From contig NZ_JAINVH010000031.1 of NCBI RefSeq assembly GCF_020400825.1, forward strand, positions 1 through 64,000: a DNA stretch of 64,000 bases, written 5' to 3'. Both the position numbers and the translations under genes were made by a program. Shown one piece after another: positions 58,061 through 64,000 of the stretch; positions within the stretch are counted from its first letter, which is position 1, and the number at the start of each line of letters is the position of its first letter. The notes below the pieces were generated by a model. That model did not search any database and was not told the origin of the DNA. It worked only from the letters and a program-made list of their open reading frames with translations. The DNA is from Streptomyces sp. HPF1205. GTDB taxonomy: Bacteria; Actinomycetota; Actinomycetes; Streptomycetales; Streptomycetaceae.

Positions 58061-58755
58061 CGCGGCCCCTCCCCCGGCTGCCCGGCGGCCGAGCGGGCCA
58101 GCAGGTGGCCGACCAGGGTGATCAGCACGTGCTTGGCGGACCGCCGGCTGCGCGCGTCGCAGTCGATCAGCGGGACGGAGGGCGGCAGCGCGAGGGCGTC
58201 GCGCAGTTCGTCCAGCGTGTGCTGGGGCGGGCCGAAGTTGTTGCGGGCCACGACGAACGGAAGCCCGAGGTGCTCCAGCCGGTCGATGGCGTACCAGGAG
58301 TCGGCGATCCGCCGGGTGTCGACCAGGACGACCGCGCCCAGGGTGCCGGAGAACAGCCGTTCCCACAGGAACCAGAACCGTTCCTGCCCCGGCGCCCCGA
58401 ACACGTACAGCACTCGTTCCTCGTCCAGCGTGATCCGGCCGAAGTCGAAGGCCACGGTGGTACGGGACTTGGTGCTCACGCCCGCCGGGTCGTCGATGCC
58501 CAGGCCCGCGCGGGTCATGGTCTCCTCCGTGCTCAGCGGCCGGATCTCGCTGATCGAGCCGACCAGGGTGGTCTTGCCGGCCCCGAACCCGCCGACGACC
58601 GCGATCTTCAGGCCGTCGGACGCGGTGTCCCGCAGGTGCGGCCCGGCCGGACCCGCGCCGCCGCCCCCGTACGCGCCGCCGTGCGTACGGTACGCCCAGG
58701 GCGCGGCCCCGCCCCCGGGTCCGCCCAAGTAGGCGTCAGAGTCTCTGGAGCGCAC
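58057..58755 (-). CDS. cvnD: Conservon GTP/ATP-binding protein CvnD
   Basis: A 232-residue small G-protein-like ATP/GTPase. A Gly/Tyr/Pro-rich leader of ~40 residues precedes the P-loop GGFGAGKTT (55-63). TTVAFDFGRITLDEERVLYV contains the Thr/Asp switch residues. VFGAPGQERFWFLWERLFSG is the switch II region with GxPGQ. The NKxD motif is replaced by ARNNF, as is common in this family. In conservons it cycles with CvnA/B/C at the membrane. GTG 58755 overlaps cvnC by 20 bp. Confidence 0.93.
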   Translation of the reverse strand: MRSRDSDAYLGGPGGGAAPWAYRTHGGAYGGGGAGPAGPHLRDTASDGLKIAVVGGFGAGKTTLVGSISEIRPLSTEETMTRAGLGIDDPAGVSTKSRTTVAFDFGRITLDEERVLYVFGAPGQERFWFLWERLFSGTLGAVVLVDTRRIADSWYAIDRLEHLGLPFVVARNNFGPPQHTLDELRDALALPPSVPLIDCDARSRRSAKHVLITLVGHLLARSAAGQPGEGPR

Positions 58756-59101
58756 GCAGCACCTTCCTCAGCATCTCCGGCGCGGGCAGCATGTCGCCGC
58801 CGGGGGCCGCCGACCGCGGGTGGCGGGCGCTGATCCGGCCGGCGGCCAGCAGATCGGCCAGCAGGATCTTCACCACGCCCACCGGCAGCCCGAGATGGGA
58901 GGAGAGCTCGACCACCGAGGTGGGGTGGTGCCAGCACAGCCGCAGGATCCGCGCGTGCTCCGACTGCATGCCGAGCGCCGGCTCGCTCTCGCCCACCACG
59001 ATCGTCACCAGGTCGAACGTGGTGTCGTCGGTACGGCTTCGGCCACCGGTGACGGTGTAGAGCCGGTCCGGGTCCCCGCTGTCGACCGGCCCGCGGGTCA
59101 T
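58736..59101 (-). CDS. cvnC: Conservon DUF742 protein CvnC
   Basis: A 121-residue winged-helix-like protein of DUF742. DRLYTVTGGRSRTDDTTFDL, LVTIVVGESEPALGMQSEH, ARILRLCWHHPTSVVELSSH and LGLPVGVVKILLADLLAAGR are the family blocks. It forms the membrane-linked complex with CvnA, CvnB and CvnD. The start overlaps the cvnB stop (ATGA). Confidence 0.94.
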   Translation of the reverse strand: MTRGPVDSGDPDRLYTVTGGRSRTDDTTFDLVTIVVGESEPALGMQSEHARILRLCWHHPTSVVELSSHLGLPVGVVKILLADLLAAGRISARHPRSAAPGGDMLPAPEMLRKVLRALQRL

Positions 59102-59574
59102 ACCGGGAGCTTCCCGCGCGGGCCGAAGGGTCCGGCACCAGTACCGGCGCCGGTACCGGCACCCGTACCGGCACGGGTGCGAATGCGCGGGTCGGCCCGC
59201 AGGTGGTCGCCGATCTGCTCGATCAGCTCGCCCATGCCGCGGCCGATGACCGCCGCGTCCGCGTCCTCCTCGCCGATCACCGCCAGGTGCGCGCCCTCGC
59301 CCGCCTCGACGATGAACAGCACACCGCCGTGGAACTCCGTCATCGACTGCCGCACCCCGCCGCTGCCGTCGCCGAACTCCACCGACGCGCCGTGCGCGAG
59401 CGACTGGATGCCGGAGGCGATGGCCGCGAGCTGGTCGCCGCGGTCGGCCGACAGGCCCGGCGACAGGCACAGCTTCAGGCCGTCCCTGGACAGCACCAGG
59501 GCGTGCCGGGCACCCGGCGTGCGCTCCAGCAGCCGCTCCAGCAGCGACTCCAGGCCGCGGTCGGTGGTCGTCAT
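59098..59574 (-). CDS. cvnB: Conservon roadblock/LC7 protein CvnB
   Basis: A 158-residue protein. The roadblock/LC7 domain fills 1-135 (RTPGARHALVLSRDGLKLCL, SADRGDQLAAIASGIQSLAH, MTEFHGGVLFIVEAGEGAHL). It regulates the nucleotide state of the partner GTPase CvnD. The C-terminal ~25 residues are an AGTG repeat encoded by CCGGTACCGGCGCC units, lineage-specific. ATG 59574 overlaps the cvnA stop (ATGA); ATG 59583 is possible. Confidence 0.93.
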   Translation of the reverse strand: MTTTDRGLESLLERLLERTPGARHALVLSRDGLKLCLSPGLSADRGDQLAAIASGIQSLAHGASVEFGDGSGGVRQSMTEFHGGVLFIVEAGEGAHLAVIGEEDADAAVIGRGMGELIEQIGDHLRADPRIRTRAGTGAGTGAGTGAGPFGPRGKLPV

Positions 59575-61298
59575 CGGTCCCATGCCTCCCCGGCTGTCGG
59601 TCCCTCCCCGGTGGCCGTGAAGTCCGCCGGCGCGTGCTCCCCGGTACGTTCCCCGCTGTGCGCGTCGCCATCCCCGGCGCGTGCCTGCGCGCGGCCCGCC
59701 GCCGCCTCGCGGAAGGCGCTGAACCGCGCCCCGGCCGCCGCCCGGGCCCGGGCCGCGCGTTCCTCCTCCTCGGGCGACGGGTCGAGCCAGGCCGCGTCCG
59801 GGTCCGCCGACAGGTCGCCGCGGTGGGAGGCGGCCAGCGTCCGGCCGCGGGTCCGCTTTGGCAGCGGCGCGGTGGGACCGGCGGCCGGGGCGGGGTAGCC
59901 GTACGGCGCCGGGTCGTGGCGCTCCGGCACCGCGAAGTCGGACGCGAAGTCGGCGCCGAAGTCGGGTGCGGGAGGCGGCTGCACGAGGACCGCGCCCGAC
60001 GGGTCCTCGGGCGCCTGGGTGACGATCTTCGGCGGGATGAGCACGACCACGCCCGTACCGCCGCGGGACGACGGCCGGAAGGACACCAGCAGGCCGTGCT
60101 TGCGGGCCAGGCAGCCCACCACGGCGAGGCCCAGCCGGGTGCCGGGCAGCGTCCGCAGGTCCAGGGGGTCGGCCGAGACGAGCTTCTCGGCGCGGGCGAG
60201 GGCGGCGTCGGGCATCACCAGCCCGGCGTCCTCGATGGTGACCACCACGCCGGAGTGGGTCTCCTGGACGTACACGTGCACGTCCTCGGTCGGCGGCGAG
60301 AAGTTGCAGGCGTTGTCCATGAGTTCGGCCAGCGCGTGCATCACGCCCTCGGCGGCGTGCCCGGCGACGGCGGCCGTGGACACCGAGTGCAGCCGCACCC
60401 GGTGGTAGGCGTTGATCCGGCCCATCGCGCCGCGCAGCACGCTCTCCATCACGATGGGCTTGGTCCAGCGGCGGCCGGTGCGGGCGCCGGTGAGCACCGC
60501 GATGCTGTCGGCCAGCCGCCCGGCCTGCGCGGTGCAGTGGTCCAGGTGCAGCAGGTCGCCGAGCACCTCCTCGCCGTGCCGCTGCTCCATCTCCCGCAGG
60601 TCGGCCAGCATCGCGGTGCTCAGCGCCTGCAGCCGGCTCGCGGCGTTCGCGCACGCGGTCGTTCCCGCCGCACGCATCCGCTCGCCGGCCCCGAGTTCGC
60701 GCACCACCACGTCCAGCAGCCGCTGGTGCGCCGGTCCCGAGGGCCGCGGCAGCCGCGACAGCACGGTGTCGGCGGAACCGCCCGCACGCAGCCGGTCGAC
60801 CGCCAGGGGTACGGTCACCTCGGCCAGCCGCGCCGTCTCGCCCTCCAGCGCCGCGGCGCGGGCGGTCTCGGCCTTCAGCGCGGCCCGCAGCGACACCTCG
60901 GCCTCCACGGAGGTGCGCCGGCGCACCTCGGCCTCGCGCGCCACCCGCTGCGCCGCCTCCAGCTCGGCCGCCGCGCGCCGGACGGCCTCGGCGTGATCGG
61001 CGATCGTACGGGCCGCCTCGGCGTGCAACCACTCGGTGCGGTGGCGCATTTCGCGGCCCAGACGGCGGCGGGACAGGCCCAGCGCCAGGGCGACGCCGAG
61101 GAGCGCGGCGGCTATCCCGCCGGTGATCAGGACGACGGGCCGGTCCTCGGTGGACGTACGGGTGGCCGCCGTCCACGCGCACGCCGCGCCCGCCGCGACC
61201 GTGACGGCCAGCGGGAGGACGGCGGCTTTGCCGGCGGAGGTCTTCCGGTGCGGCGGCGGAAGGGGGGCGAACGCTAACGGCGAGTCTTGGGCTGACAT
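59571..61298 (-). CDS. cvnA: Conservon sensor kinase-like protein CvnA
   Basis: A 575-residue membrane sensor. Two helices at about 26-46 and 55-75 lead into a long coiled-coil (~85-165, Ala/Glu/Arg-rich). A dimerisation/phosphoacceptor-like helix follows (DLLHLDHCTAQAGRLADSIA). The HATPase has N-box HALAELMDNACNFSPP, IEDAGLVMPDAALARAEKLV and LGLAVVGCLARKHG. The last ~150 residues are disordered and Ala/Pro-rich. It is the first gene of cvnABCD-P450; ligand unknown. ATG 61298 is preferred over an adjacent TTG. Confidence 0.92.
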   Translation of the reverse strand: MSAQDSPLAFAPLPPPHRKTSAGKAAVLPLAVTVAAGAACAWTAATRTSTEDRPVVLITGGIAAALLGVALALGLSRRRLGREMRHRTEWLHAEAARTIADHAEAVRRAAAELEAAQRVAREAEVRRRTSVEAEVSLRAALKAETARAAALEGETARLAEVTVPLAVDRLRAGGSADTVLSRLPRPSGPAHQRLLDVVVRELGAGERMRAAGTTACANAASRLQALSTAMLADLREMEQRHGEEVLGDLLHLDHCTAQAGRLADSIAVLTGARTGRRWTKPIVMESVLRGAMGRINAYHRVRLHSVSTAAVAGHAAEGVMHALAELMDNACNFSPPTEDVHVYVQETHSGVVVTIEDAGLVMPDAALARAEKLVSADPLDLRTLPGTRLGLAVVGCLARKHGLLVSFRPSSRGGTGVVVLIPPKIVTQAPEDPSGAVLVQPPPAPDFGADFASDFAVPERHDPAPYGYPAPAAGPTAPLPKRTRGRTLAASHRGDLSADPDAAWLDPSPEEEERAARARAAAGARFSAFREAAAGRAQARAGDGDAHSGERTGEHAPADFTATGEGPTAGEAWDR

Positions 61299-61592
61299 CA
61301 ATCGGTACCTCTGGCGGGAGGCCGGCAGCCGCCCGCTGTGCCGGGAGTCGTTGACGTGCGAGCTGTTGAGGCTGGCGTACGAAAGAGCCGTGCGTGGTGG
61401 ATGCGCCTCACCCTACTCGCACAACCCCCTTGATCCGGCCGGAATCCAGGTCTTTCGTCATCCGACCGTCACCGGATCATCACAGCCCGTACAATACGCC
61501 CCTGTTCAGCGCCTTGATCGCCGGTCGGCGGAAGGTCGCGGCGATTTTTGTCGATTCGTCGGCCCGGTTGGCGGGTGGGGGCCGCCTCCCGG

Positions 61593-62420
61593 CTACCTGG
61601 CGACGGTGACGTGCGCCAGGATGGCCCGCGCCAGCTCGTCGTCGCCCTCGGTCTTGAGCCGGTCGTCGCCGACCGCCGCCGCCCTGACCCGCCCGGTCAG
61701 CAGCCGCAGGAACGTCTCCCAGTCCACGACGAAGGTCACCGCGGGGCCGAGCGAGACCGCCGAGTCGATGGTGCCGCGGCCCTCGGCGTCGACCCGGACC
61801 GTCCGCATGAACTCCAGCGGGCCGTGGACGTCGAAGACCACGGCGGACCCGGGTGCGGCCTTCGCGTCGTCGGCGACCAGCCCGGGCAGGAGCCGCAGCA
61901 GGTAGTCGCGGGCCAGTACGGCGCCGGGGGAGGCCAGGTTGCCGGGCTTGTCCAGCGCCCGGCGCAGGTCCTGCTCGTGCACCCAGACGTCGAAGACCCG
62001 GCTCCACAACTGATCTTCCAGGGTGATCTCGCCGCCGCCGATGGCCCGGACCACGGCGTCGGGCTGCCGCGACTCGTTCCGCAACTGCCGGGAGCGGCGG
62101 ATGATCGTGTATTCCAGCTCCGAGGTCATCTCGGGCGCTGTGTGGTGCCTGCGGATGTCGACAGGCACCTCGGTGTAGCGGGCCTTCTCGTCGACGATGT
62201 GGCGCAGGTCGCTGGGAAGGGTGTGGATCGGCCGCGGGTCGCCGAGCAGTTCGCACTCGAAGCCGATGATGTGGGAGACGACGTCGCGGACCGACCAGAA
62301 GGGGCACTCCGTCGGCCGGTTCCACTCCCCTTCCGTCAGTGGCGCGACCATTTCGTTGATGGACTCTATGGAGTGGGTCCAGGCGTCGATGTACGGCTGG
62401 AGCTTGCTGTGGACGGTCAC
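61593..62420 (-). CDS. Maleylpyruvate isomerase family mycothiol-dependent enzyme
   Basis: A 275-residue DinB/MDMPI-fold protein. GTG 62420 has GAGGGG upstream. The N-terminal domain contains ECPFWSVRDVVSHIIGFECE, with likely metal ligand His50, and VFDVWVHEQDLRRALDKPGN, with the other ligands. A C-terminal SCP2-like domain (DVHGPLEFMRTVRVDAEGRG) follows. It probably uses mycothiol in an isomerisation or transfer; the substrate is unknown. Divergent from the nitrilase-family gene with 102 bp between starts. Confidence 0.85.
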   Translation of the reverse strand: MTVHSKLQPYIDAWTHSIESINEMVAPLTEGEWNRPTECPFWSVRDVVSHIIGFECELLGDPRPIHTLPSDLRHIVDEKARYTEVPVDIRRHHTAPEMTSELEYTIIRRSRQLRNESRQPDAVVRAIGGGEITLEDQLWSRVFDVWVHEQDLRRALDKPGNLASPGAVLARDYLLRLLPGLVADDAKAAPGSAVVFDVHGPLEFMRTVRVDAEGRGTIDSAVSLGPAVTFVVDWETFLRLLTGRVRAAAVGDDRLKTEGDDELARAILAHVTVAR

Positions 62421-62522
62421 GGGACCCCTCGACGGATCGGTGCGCGGTCGGGTGGTGGCGCCTAAGTTAGTGTGCGCGCGGGCGCCCATGCACTGCTTTC
62501 GAGTGACGATGGTAGGCCCGAC

Positions 62523-63344
62523 ATGACGAACCGACGTATGGACGGTGCCCCGGTGCGCGCAACGCTGTTGCAGATCGACGTAGACCCGGCGGAATCGGTC
62601 ACCGCGCGACGGGAGCGGGCCGCCGCGCTCGTACGGGCACAGACCGGCGCCGACCTCGTCGTCCTGCCCGAACTGTGGCCGGTGGGCGCCTTCGCGGCCG
62701 GCTCCTTCGCGGCCGAGGCCGAACGGGTCGAGGACGGGCCCACGTACAAGGCGATGTCCGCGGCCGCGCGCGACGCGGGGGTGTGGCTGCACGCCGGGTC
62801 CGTCGTGGAGCGTGACCCTGACGGCCCGCTGTTCAACACCTCGCTGGTCTTCACCCCCGACGGCGAACTGCACACCGCCTACCGCAAGATCCACCGCTTC
62901 GGGTTCCACGAGGGCGAGGCCGCGCTCATGGCGGCGGGCCGCGACGTCGTGACGGCCCGCCACCCGCTCTCCGCACTCGGCCTGGCGACCTGTTACGACC
63001 TGCGCTTCCCCGAGCTGTTCCGGCTCCTGGTCGACGCGGGCGCCCAGACGCTGGTGATCCCGGCCGGCTGGCCGGCCAGGCGCCTGGCCCACTGGCGGCT
63101 GCTGGTGCGGGCGCGCGCGGTGGAGTGCCAGGCCTACGTGCTCGCCTGCGGCACCGCGGGCACGCACGCGGGCGTCGAGCAGGCGGGCCACTCCATGGTG
63201 GTCGACCCCTGGGGCGAGGTGCTGGGCGAGGCCGGGCCGGGCGAGGAGGTCCTCGCCGTCGAGTTCGACCCCGCGCGTGTGGCCGCCACCCGGGCGGAGT
63301 TCCCGGTGCTGCGCGACCGGGTGCTGGGGCTGCCGACGCCGTGA
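62523..63344 (+). CDS. Carbon-nitrogen hydrolase (nitrilase superfamily)
   Basis: A 273-residue amidohydrolase. The catalytic triad is Glu50 (VVLPELW), Lys122 (AYRKIHRFGFHEGE) and Cys157 (GLATCYDLRFPELF). It resembles omega-amidase/2-oxoglutaramate amidase and carbamoyl-putrescine-type members, so an amide is the expected substrate. ATG 62523 is tentative; ATG 62538 (MDGAPVRATL) is an alternative. Cytoplasmic. It is convergent with the FG-GAP gene over a strong terminator. Confidence 0.9.
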   Translation: MTNRRMDGAPVRATLLQIDVDPAESVTARRERAAALVRAQTGADLVVLPELWPVGAFAAGSFAAEAERVEDGPTYKAMSAAARDAGVWLHAGSVVERDPDGPLFNTSLVFTPDGELHTAYRKIHRFGFHEGEAALMAAGRDVVTARHPLSALGLATCYDLRFPELFRLLVDAGAQTLVIPAGWPARRLAHWRLLVRARAVECQAYVLACGTAGTHAGVEQAGHSMVVDPWGEVLGEAGPGEEVLAVEFDPARVAATRAEFPVLRDRVLGLPTP

Positions 63345-63394
63345 GCCGCGCACCCCGCGGGCCCGCGGGACCGTGACGGCCCGAAGGCCGCGAA

Positions 63395-63430
63395 GGCCGG
63401 TTCCGGGGCTCGCGGGCCCCGGAACCGGCC
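63395..63430. terminator. Strong bidirectional terminator
   Basis: GGCCGGTTCCGGGG (63395-63408), 8-nt loop, CCCCGGAACCGGCC (63417-63430): a perfect 14-bp stem between convergent genes. Confidence 0.85.
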
Positions 63431-63449
63431 TCAGCGGACCGCGCGGGAA

Positions 63450-64000
63450 TTACAGGATCACGTTGTACGTGTTCCAGCCCGACCCGATCCGGGTACGGGC
63501 CGCGAACGGCGCCGACGCACTACCCGTGCCCCGGTACAGCCACAGCACACCGCCACCATCGCGGGCCACCATGTCCGCACGCCCGTCACCGGTCACATCA
63601 CCCGCGCCCACGAGAGCCCCGTACGTGTTCCAGCCCGACCCGATCCGGGTACGGGCCGCGAACGGCGCCGACGCACTACCCGTGCCCCGGTACAGCCACA
63701 GCACACCGCCACCATCGCGGGCCACCATGTCCGCACGCCCGTCACCGGTCACATCACCCACGCCCACCAGGACCCCGTACGTGTTCCAGCCCGACCCGAT
63801 CCGGGTACGGGCCGCGAACGGCGCCGACGCACTACCCGTGCCCCGGTACAGCCACAGCACACCGCCACCGTCCCGGGCCACCATGTCCGCACGCCCGTCA
63901 CCCGTCACATCACCCACGCCCACCAGGACGCCGTAGCCGCCCCAGCCGGAGCCGACCTTGACCCGGGCCTTCAGCGGGGGCGTGGGCGTGCCGGTGCCCT
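63450..64000 (-). CDS. FG-GAP/VCBS repeat protein, 3' part (runs off window)
   Basis: The C-terminal ~180 residues of a protein that continues beyond 64000. It is built of 52-residue beta-propeller blades, each with GVGDVTGDGRADMVARDGGG and LWLYRGTGSASAPFAARTRI. The DxTGDGRxD loop is the calcium-binding FG-GAP/VCBS pattern. Three copies are nearly identical and the one nearest the edge is divergent (KARVKVGSGWGGYG). The stop TAA is at 63450-63452. In Streptomyces such domains are secreted, often fused to hydrolases or proteases whose catalytic part would lie outside this window. Confidence 0.9.
   Translation of the reverse strand, partial: GTGTPTPPLKARVKVGSGWGGYGVLVGVGDVTGDGRADMVARDGGGVLWLYRGTGSASAPFAARTRIGSGWNTYGVLVGVGDVTGDGRADMVARDGGGVLWLYRGTGSASAPFAARTRIGSGWNTYGALVGAGDVTGDGRADMVARDGGGVLWLYRGTGSASAPFAARTRIGSGWNTYNVIL
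63464..63931. repeat. Three near-identical 156-bp tandem repeats
   Basis: GTTCCAGCCCGACCCGATCC occurs at 63471, 63627 and 63783, exactly 156 bp (52 codons) apart. The units differ at only a few positions over their length. Such conservation at synonymous sites indicates recent duplication or gene conversion. Confidence 0.92.

Noticed and set aside
63464-63931. 156-bp repeats considered as CRISPR or integron-like array
   Set aside because: They encode 52-residue FG-GAP blades in one continuous frame.

Overview
The window comes from the chromosome of a Streptomyces-type actinobacterium. The DNA is very GC-rich with near-saturated G/C at third codon positions, many GTG starts and ATGA/GTGA gene junctions. 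Lineage-specific families are present: rodlins, chaplins, a conservon, SigF/SigN-type sigma factors, a melC tyrosinase pair and DUF3151/DUF3152/DUF5949 proteins. A perfect 16-bp parS (12784-12799) suggests a position in the replication-origin half of a linear chromosome.

Layout. 1-16.6 kb is mostly housekeeping: a holin-like membrane protein, an epoxide-hydrolase-like enzyme, MarP protease, a CoA-type Nudix hydrolase, endonuclease III divergent from the Crp regulator, the kynurenine operon kynA-kynU-kynB (tryptophan to anthranilate), DUF3152 and DUF3151, class II aldolase, parS, pyrE, an aldose epimerase, an SRPBCC membrane protein and an aldo/keto reductase. 16.7-18.1 kb holds an SDR remnant, a two-Mop molybdate-binding protein and a MarR regulator.

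18.1-36.6 kb is a surface island. It carries rodlin, a small secreted protein with a chaplin-like signal peptide, a sortase-type chaplin with a His-rich linker, a short chaplin and a second rodlin. Next is an eight-gene translationally coupled exopolysaccharide operon: GT4, polyprenyl-phosphate sugar transferase, Wzy-like polymerase/ligase, MurJ/Wzx-like flippase, deacetylase, GT4, Wzz-like protein and a GNAT/FemAB-like protein. A convergent GH26-like secreted hydrolase, melC1-melC2 tyrosinase, another short chaplin and a Pro-rich repeat protein follow. These products would all act at the hyphal surface, as amyloid coat, polysaccharide matrix and phenol oxidation.

36.9-48.8 kb returns to conserved genes: DUF5949, secreted and lipoproteins, a DnaJ-related DUF1992 protein, a PAS-GAF-SpoIIE phosphatase, a LytR_C protein, upp, the tadA pair, tRNA-Ser(CGA) and two consecutive SigB/SigF-family sigma factors. 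49-56.5 kb is looser: a decayed ClC channel, an orphan solute-binding lipoprotein, DUF2252, small membrane proteins and a GntR-MFS pair. 56.5-61.3 kb is a complete conservon (cvnA-B-C-D plus a P450 whose ExxR motif is E-V-L-W). The window ends with a mycothiol-dependent isomerase-family protein divergent from a nitrilase-family amidohydrolase, and the 3' part of an FG-GAP protein made of near-identical 156-bp repeats that runs off the edge.

Themes worth following: the surface island as one functional unit, low-complexity inserts in otherwise conserved enzymes (TadA, KynB, GT4, flippase), and active-site substitutions in the tryptophan dioxygenase and the conservon P450. All functions are inferred from sequence reading; no searches were run.
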